From CAYQMF01 sp964418595 (GTDB lineage: Bacteria; Planctomycetota; UBA1135; UBA2386), in contig CAYQMF010000179.1 in NCBI GenBank assembly GCA_964418595.1, positions 1-9,143 on the forward strand: a DNA stretch of 9,143 nt. The letters run 5' to 3'. Positions within the stretch are counted from its first letter, which is position 1. Each line of letters starts with the position of its first letter. The notes below the pieces were generated by a model. That model saw nothing but the letters and a program-made list of their open reading frames with translations, had not been told where the DNA came from and did no database searches. Positions 5,750-9,143 of the stretch are shown here, piece after piece. The position numbers and the translations under genes were made by a program.

Positions 5750-7843
5750 TCAGCTCCCCACCGAACGGAGGAACGCCACCTTGCGGGCGCGCCGCTGCAG
5801 CGCGACGACGACCCACACCAGGAGCAGGAGGCCGGCAGGGCCGAGGATGTTGGCCCACTGCAGCCGGCTCGTCTTCTTGTGCACGCGCTGCGTGAACGCC
5901 TCGAGCGACTCTGCCGCCAACGTGTCCTGCTCCGCCAGCTTGATCGAACGATCCGCGCCGACCTTGCTGCGCAGGGCGACGAGGTCGGTGTCCTGCACCA
6001 GCCAGTCGAGCAGCGCCACGAGGAACAGCGGCGTGCGGTAGTCCTGCTGCGTCACGCTCACCGGCCCCATGGTCATCGCGCGGCCGACCTGGCCGTAGCC
6101 GCCGTTGACGAAGTCGTCGCGCAGGAAGTCGCTGTCGCCGAGCACCACGAGCTGCGCCGTGGCCGGCGCGACTTCGAGGGGAGCCGGATCGCGATCCTTG
6201 TCCTCCTCCGGAGCCACGCCCACCGGGGGCTTGGGTCCGATCGTGTCGTCGGGCTTCGTGCCTTCCTTCGGCTTCTCGCCCTCCTTGCCCACGGGCTCCG
6301 TGAGCGGGTCGCTGGTGTCGACCGCGGCCTGCGGCGGCTTGCGCGGCGGGATCGACTTGCCCGCGAAGAACGACGGGAACGTGCCCTGCAGCGCGACCAG
6401 CATGCCGAGCTGGCGGCGCGGCTCGCTGGCGGCGCGGCTGGTGATGTCCTGGTTGAACTTCTGCAGCGCCATCATCAGCTCGCGCGGATTGTCGGGCATG
6501 CGCCCGAACGGGTTCATCTCGCGCGGCGCGCGCTCGACGAGCGTCGCGGGGCTCGTGCGCCACAGCACCTCGCCGCTGACGCCGTTCGGCAGCGTGTCGG
6601 CGAGGGCCACGGGGCACGGCCAGAAGAAGCCGGGGCTCATCGGCTGCTTGAGCGTGAGCGGGTGCTCCTTCGCCATTCCGAGCTTGAACGCCGCCTTGTA
6701 CTGCGCGGCGCGCTCGGCATCGACCTTGCCGGTCTGGCGGTTCATGGCGAGCTGGTTCACCGCCGCATCGCTCCCCCAGTCCGCCGCCGCGGCGTGGAAG
6801 AAGTAGGGGTACACGACCTGCTGCGGGAAGTTGCCCTGCATGGTCTGCTGCACGCGCGCGAAGAACTCGTGCACGCCGGTGGCGAGGTCCGCGACGAGGC
6901 GGTCTTCGACCGTGGCGCCGTAGCTCGCGAGCTGCTCGCGGAACTTCAGCTTGGCGTCCTTGGCGTCGGCCTCCACCGGCTGCGCCCAGTACGCACGGTT
7001 GTCGGCGTCGCCGATCTCCACGTCGTCGGTGTCGGCGAACACGACGAGCTTGCCGCCGCGCATGAGGAACTGGTCGAGCGCGTACTTGTTGCGGTCGCTC
7101 AGTTCCTTGGGACGGAAGAGGAGGACGATGCGGGTGTCGTCCGGGACGAGCTTGCCCTCCGTGAGGTCGAGGTCGCTGACGTCGAAGCGGGTCTTCACCC
7201 ACTCGCGGAACAGGTTGTAGGACTTCGGCGGGCCCTGCCGGCTCTGCGCGGCCGGCGCCAGGACCTTGACCTTCGGCTTGTCCTTGATGATCAGGTCCTT
7301 GATGCGCGGGGTGATCGTGGCCTCGTACTGGAACGTGCTCGGCGCGAAGGGCAGCACCGGCAACACCTCCTGCTTGCTCGCCCCGTAGCGCAGGCGCACG
7401 CCCTGCCAGATCTCCTGCAGCTTCAGCTCGCTGGTCTCGACGCTCTCGACCCGCTGCGGCTGGATCTGCAGGCGCTCGGCCTTCTGCTTGAGCAGGGTGT
7501 CGGACTGCGGATCGAAGTACTGCACCGCGACGCGGCCGTTGCCGCGCCGCACGTACTCGTCGAGCACGCTGCGCATCTCGCGGCGCTGGTCCTGCAGACT
7601 CGCCGGCAGCTTGTCGTCGCGCGTGAAGTAGCACTCGACGAGGAGCTGGTCCTCGAGGTTCGCCAGCACCTGCTGCGTGGAGTCGGTGAGCGTGTACACG
7701 CTGTCGGCGGTGAGGTCGACGCGGACCTTGTGCCGGTTGGCGAGGAACACGATCTGGCCGACGACCGCCAGCAGGAGCACGAGGCGCAGCGCCACCGTGA
7801 GGGCGTAGCCACCGGCGCGTGCGTGGATGTGGGATGTCGTCAT
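5750..7843 (-). CDS. GldG-like ABC-transporter auxiliary protein
   Basis: This 697-residue protein is anchored by one membrane segment at each end (about residues 14-35 and 663-683), with a large domain between them expected outside the cytoplasm. The N-terminus (KVRVDLTADSVYTLTDSTQQ) is the typical start of GldG-type proteins: after the first helix they carry a segment resembling 'DLT...YTLS..T...L'. Residues 60-320 form an alternating strand/helix domain of the ABC-transport auxiliary type (RGGKLVVFADTDD near 262-274). The motif VVLGDSDFLRDDF near 566-578 is conserved late in the family. Residues 498-560 are rich in Pro, Lys, Glu and Asp and look like a flexible linker. The ATG at 7843 follows the permease stop by four bases. 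The family's biochemical role is not established; in Bacteroidota GldG is needed for gliding, but motility should not be assumed here. The assignment is firm, the function open. Confidence 0.9.
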   Translation of the reverse strand: MTTSHIHARAGGYALTVALRLVLLLAVVGQIVFLANRHKVRVDLTADSVYTLTDSTQQVLANLEDQLLVECYFTRDDKLPASLQDQRREMRSVLDEYVRRGNGRVAVQYFDPQSDTLLKQKAERLQIQPQRVESVETSELKLQEIWQGVRLRYGASKQEVLPVLPFAPSTFQYEATITPRIKDLIIKDKPKVKVLAPAAQSRQGPPKSYNLFREWVKTRFDVSDLDLTEGKLVPDDTRIVLLFRPKELSDRNKYALDQFLMRGGKLVVFADTDDVEIGDADNRAYWAQPVEADAKDAKLKFREQLASYGATVEDRLVADLATGVHEFFARVQQTMQGNFPQQVVYPYFFHAAAADWGSDAAVNQLAMNRQTGKVDAERAAQYKAAFKLGMAKEHPLTLKQPMSPGFFWPCPVALADTLPNGVSGEVLWRTSPATLVERAPREMNPFGRMPDNPRELMMALQKFNQDITSRAASEPRRQLGMLVALQGTFPSFFAGKSIPPRKPPQAAVDTSDPLTEPVGKEGEKPKEGTKPDDTIGPKPPVGVAPEEDKDRDPAPLEVAPATAQLVVLGDSDFLRDDFVNGGYGQVGRAMTMGPVSVTQQDYRTPLFLVALLDWLVQDTDLVALRSKVGADRSIKLAEQDTLAAESLEAFTQRVHKKTSRLQWANILGPAGLLLLVWVVVALQRRARKVAFLRSVGS
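5754..5759 (-). promoter_or_regulatory. Ribosome binding site of the DUF4340 gene
   Basis: The minus strand reads GGGGAG, six bases, then ATG at 5747. It lies within the last codons of the GldG-like gene. It matters because the DUF4340 reading frame stays open for hundreds of codons upstream, so the start has to be set by this site and by the signal-like N-terminus that follows. Confidence 0.65.
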
Positions 7844-7847
7844 CGCA

Positions 7848-8582
7848 TCAGCCCCGCAGCCGCCGGCCCTGCAGGACCAGCCCGTTGAGGTAGAGGAAGA
7901 AGCCGGTGAAGCACACGTAGTAGACGAGGTCGCCGGTGTCGACCACGCCGCGCGCGATGCTGCCGAAGTACGGGATCGGGCTGACCGCGGCGAGCGCCTC
8001 GACCAGCCAGCGCGGCAGGGCGGCGGCGAGGAACTCGGTGACCTGCGGCACGCCGAGGACCAGCAACAGCAGCAGCGTCACCAGCGTGAGCAGCAGCGCG
8101 ATGATCTGGTCGCGCGTGATGCTGCTGAAGAACATGCCCACCGACGCGAACGCGCCGGCCAGCAGCAGGCTCGCCGCGTACGCGCACAGCACGGGGCCCC
8201 AGTCGAGGTTGGCGTACACGGCCAGCGTCGCCGGCAGCGCCAGCGTCAGCGCCAGGACGAGCGCCAGGTACACGATCACCGACAGGAACTTCCCGGCGAT
8301 CAGTTCGCGCACGCGCACCGGGAAGGTCATCAGCAGCTCGAGCGTGCCCAGCTTGCGCTCCTCCGCCCACAGCCGCATGGTCAGCGCCGGCACGAACACC
8401 ATGAACGTGGGCAGCAGCAGCGAGAAGAACACCTGCAGGCTCGCCTGCCCGCCGTGCTTGAGCGACGACGTCACGGCCAGCCAGAGCTGCACCACCAGGA
8501 ACAACGCGCCGAACACGTACGCGATCGGCGACGCGAAGTAGCCGCGCAGCTCGCGCCGCATCACGATCAGGGTCGAGCTCAC
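7848..8582 (-). CDS. ABC-2 family transporter permease, GldF-like
   Basis: This 244-residue integral membrane protein is the channel-forming partner of the upstream ATPase. Six hydrophobic segments lie near residues 19-38, 52-70, 101-123, 131-152, 158-178 and 219-236. Between the second and third is the cytoplasmic element EERKLGTLELLMTFPV, the hallmark of ABC-2/GldF-type permeases that contacts the ATPase. The GTG start at 8582 is preferred over the in-frame ATG at 8561 because it forms a GTGA overlap with the ATPase stop and has GGAGGT five bases upstream. The length matches the usual size for this family. Only one permease is encoded here, so it probably works as a homodimer (inference). 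The TGA stop is four bases before the ATG of the GldG-like gene, consistent with one transcript. Confidence 0.93.
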   Translation of the reverse strand: MSSTLIVMRRELRGYFASPIAYVFGALFLVVQLWLAVTSSLKHGGQASLQVFFSLLLPTFMVFVPALTMRLWAEERKLGTLELLMTFPVRVRELIAGKFLSVIVYLALVLALTLALPATLAVYANLDWGPVLCAYAASLLLAGAFASVGMFFSSITRDQIIALLLTLVTLLLLLVLGVPQVTEFLAAALPRWLVEALAAVSPIPYFGSIARGVVDTGDLVYYVCFTGFFLYLNGLVLQGRRLRG

Positions 8583-9143
8583 GCGCCACCTCCGGCCGCG
8601 CCCGGCATCGTGAGATGGTGGAACACGTCCTCGAGCGTCACCGGCTCGCGGGTCAGCTCCGCGAGCGCCCAGCCGTTCTTGGCGACCAGCTCCGCCAGGG
8701 CTTCGGGCACCGTGGAGTCGGTGGGATCGGTGGTCACCCGCACGCGCAGCAGGTGGTAGCCATCGTCGGTGCCCAGCACCTCGACCTCGCGCCCGGGCAT
8801 CAGCTCAGAGAGCTGCGCCTGCAGGGCGTCGAGCGGCGCGTTGACGCGCGCGCGGATCGCCGGCGAGGCGAGCGTCTTGATGAGGTTCGGCCCGGTGTCG
8901 TTCGCGACGATCCGGCCGCGGTCGATGATGATCATCCGGCTCGCCACTGCCTCGACCTCCTGGAGGTAGTGCGTGGACAGGATCACGGTGTGCTCCTCCG
9001 CCAGCCGCCGGATCAGGCGGCGGACCTCGACGATCTGGTTGGGGTCGAGGCCGGAGGTCGGCTCGTCGAGGATGAGCACGTCCGGCTCGTGCACCATCGC
9101 CTGCGCCAGCCCCACGCGCTGCCGGTAGCCCTTCGACAGCTCG
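8579..9143 (-). CDS. ABC transporter ATP-binding protein, GldA-like (5' end outside window)
   Basis: This is the ATP-hydrolysing subunit of an ABC-2 type transporter, expected on the cytoplasmic face and partnered with the permease encoded directly downstream. The visible 187 residues begin at the ABC signature (LSKGYRQR), followed by Walker B and the D-loop (VLILDEPTSGLDP) and the switch histidine (LSTHYLQEVE). A C-terminal extension ends in the family-typical stretch TLEDVFHHLT. The Walker A loop and the true start lie beyond base 9143; the GTG at 9115 is internal, because the signature motif lies upstream of it in the same frame. The TGA stop overlaps the GTG of the permease as GTGA, so the two are probably translationally coupled. 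The ATPase identity is certain from the motifs. The Gld-like assignment rests on the neighbours, and the transported substrate cannot be read from the sequence. Confidence 0.95.
   Translation of the reverse strand, partial: ELSKGYRQRVGLAQAMVHEPDVLILDEPTSGLDPNQIVEVRRLIRRLAEEHTVILSTHYLQEVEAVASRMIIIDRGRIVANDTGPNLIKTLASPAIRARVNAPLDALQAQLSELMPGREVEVLGTDDGYHLLRVRVTTDPTDSTVPEALAELVAKNGWALAELTREPVTLEDVFHHLTMPGAAGGGA
8588..8593 (-). promoter_or_regulatory. Ribosome binding site of the permease gene
   Basis: The minus strand reads GGAGGT, then five bases, then GTG at 8582. This site lies inside the end of the ATPase gene and decides in favour of the GTG start over the ATG seven codons later. Confidence 0.75.

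Noticed and set aside
5748..7634. Upstream extension of the DUF4340 frame to a start at 7634
   Set aside because: The extension overlaps the GldG-like gene almost entirely and is Arg/Gly/Ala-rich without motifs. The ATG at 5747 with its ribosome binding site and hydrophobic N-terminus is a far better start.
5879..7888. Plus-strand open frame of 669 codons opposite the GldG-like gene
   Set aside because: It is Arg/Leu/Val/His-rich with no domain pattern, and is the antisense shadow of a gene with recognised family motifs and two membrane segments.
7827..8759. Plus-strand open frame of 310 codons opposite the permease and ATPase
   Set aside because: It is dominated by Gln, Arg, His and Glu, the expected antisense reading of Leu- and Val-rich membrane helices.

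Overview
The window is a single dense, very GC-rich gene cluster. Eight genes, the first and last cut by the window edges, all run on the minus strand, so transcription goes from base 9143 towards base 1. The strong G/C bias, frequent GTG starts with stop/start overlaps, clear Shine-Dalgarno sites and the mix of protein families suggest a high-GC Gram-negative such as a planctomycete, myxobacterium or relative. That placement is inference from family content; no marker gene is present.

Layout in transcription order. (1) 9143-4671: a Gld-type ABC module, made of the C-terminal part of an ABC ATPase, a six-helix ABC-2 permease, a GldG-like membrane-anchored auxiliary protein and a DUF4340 protein. 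The genes overlap or lie 2-4 bases apart. (2) 4670-4597: the only real gap (74 bases), holding an 11-base direct repeat, an imperfect hairpin and a near-perfect ribosome binding site. (3) 4596-2149: a large secreted transglutaminase-fold protein whose expected catalytic cysteine is serine. (4) 2140-1: a Bat/MoxR-type module, made of a three-helix membrane protein resembling shortened DUF4175 proteins, a DUF58 protein with a von Willebrand-type metal site, and the N-terminus of a BatA-like membrane VWA protein.

Working model (inference): the ABC ATPase and permease, with the GldG-like and DUF4340 proteins on the outer face, form one membrane machine. The DUF58, VWA and DUF4175-like proteins form a second envelope-associated assembly of the kind usually served by a MoxR AAA+ ATPase, which is not in the window. 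The transglutaminase-like protein sits between them. DUF58 with transglutaminase-fold proteins is a known pairing; a Gld-type ABC module immediately upstream on the same strand is the less familiar part. Each family is known separately, so the novelty, if any, lies in the combination and in the altered transglutaminase centre. No RNA genes, CRISPR arrays, insertion sequences or phage genes were seen.
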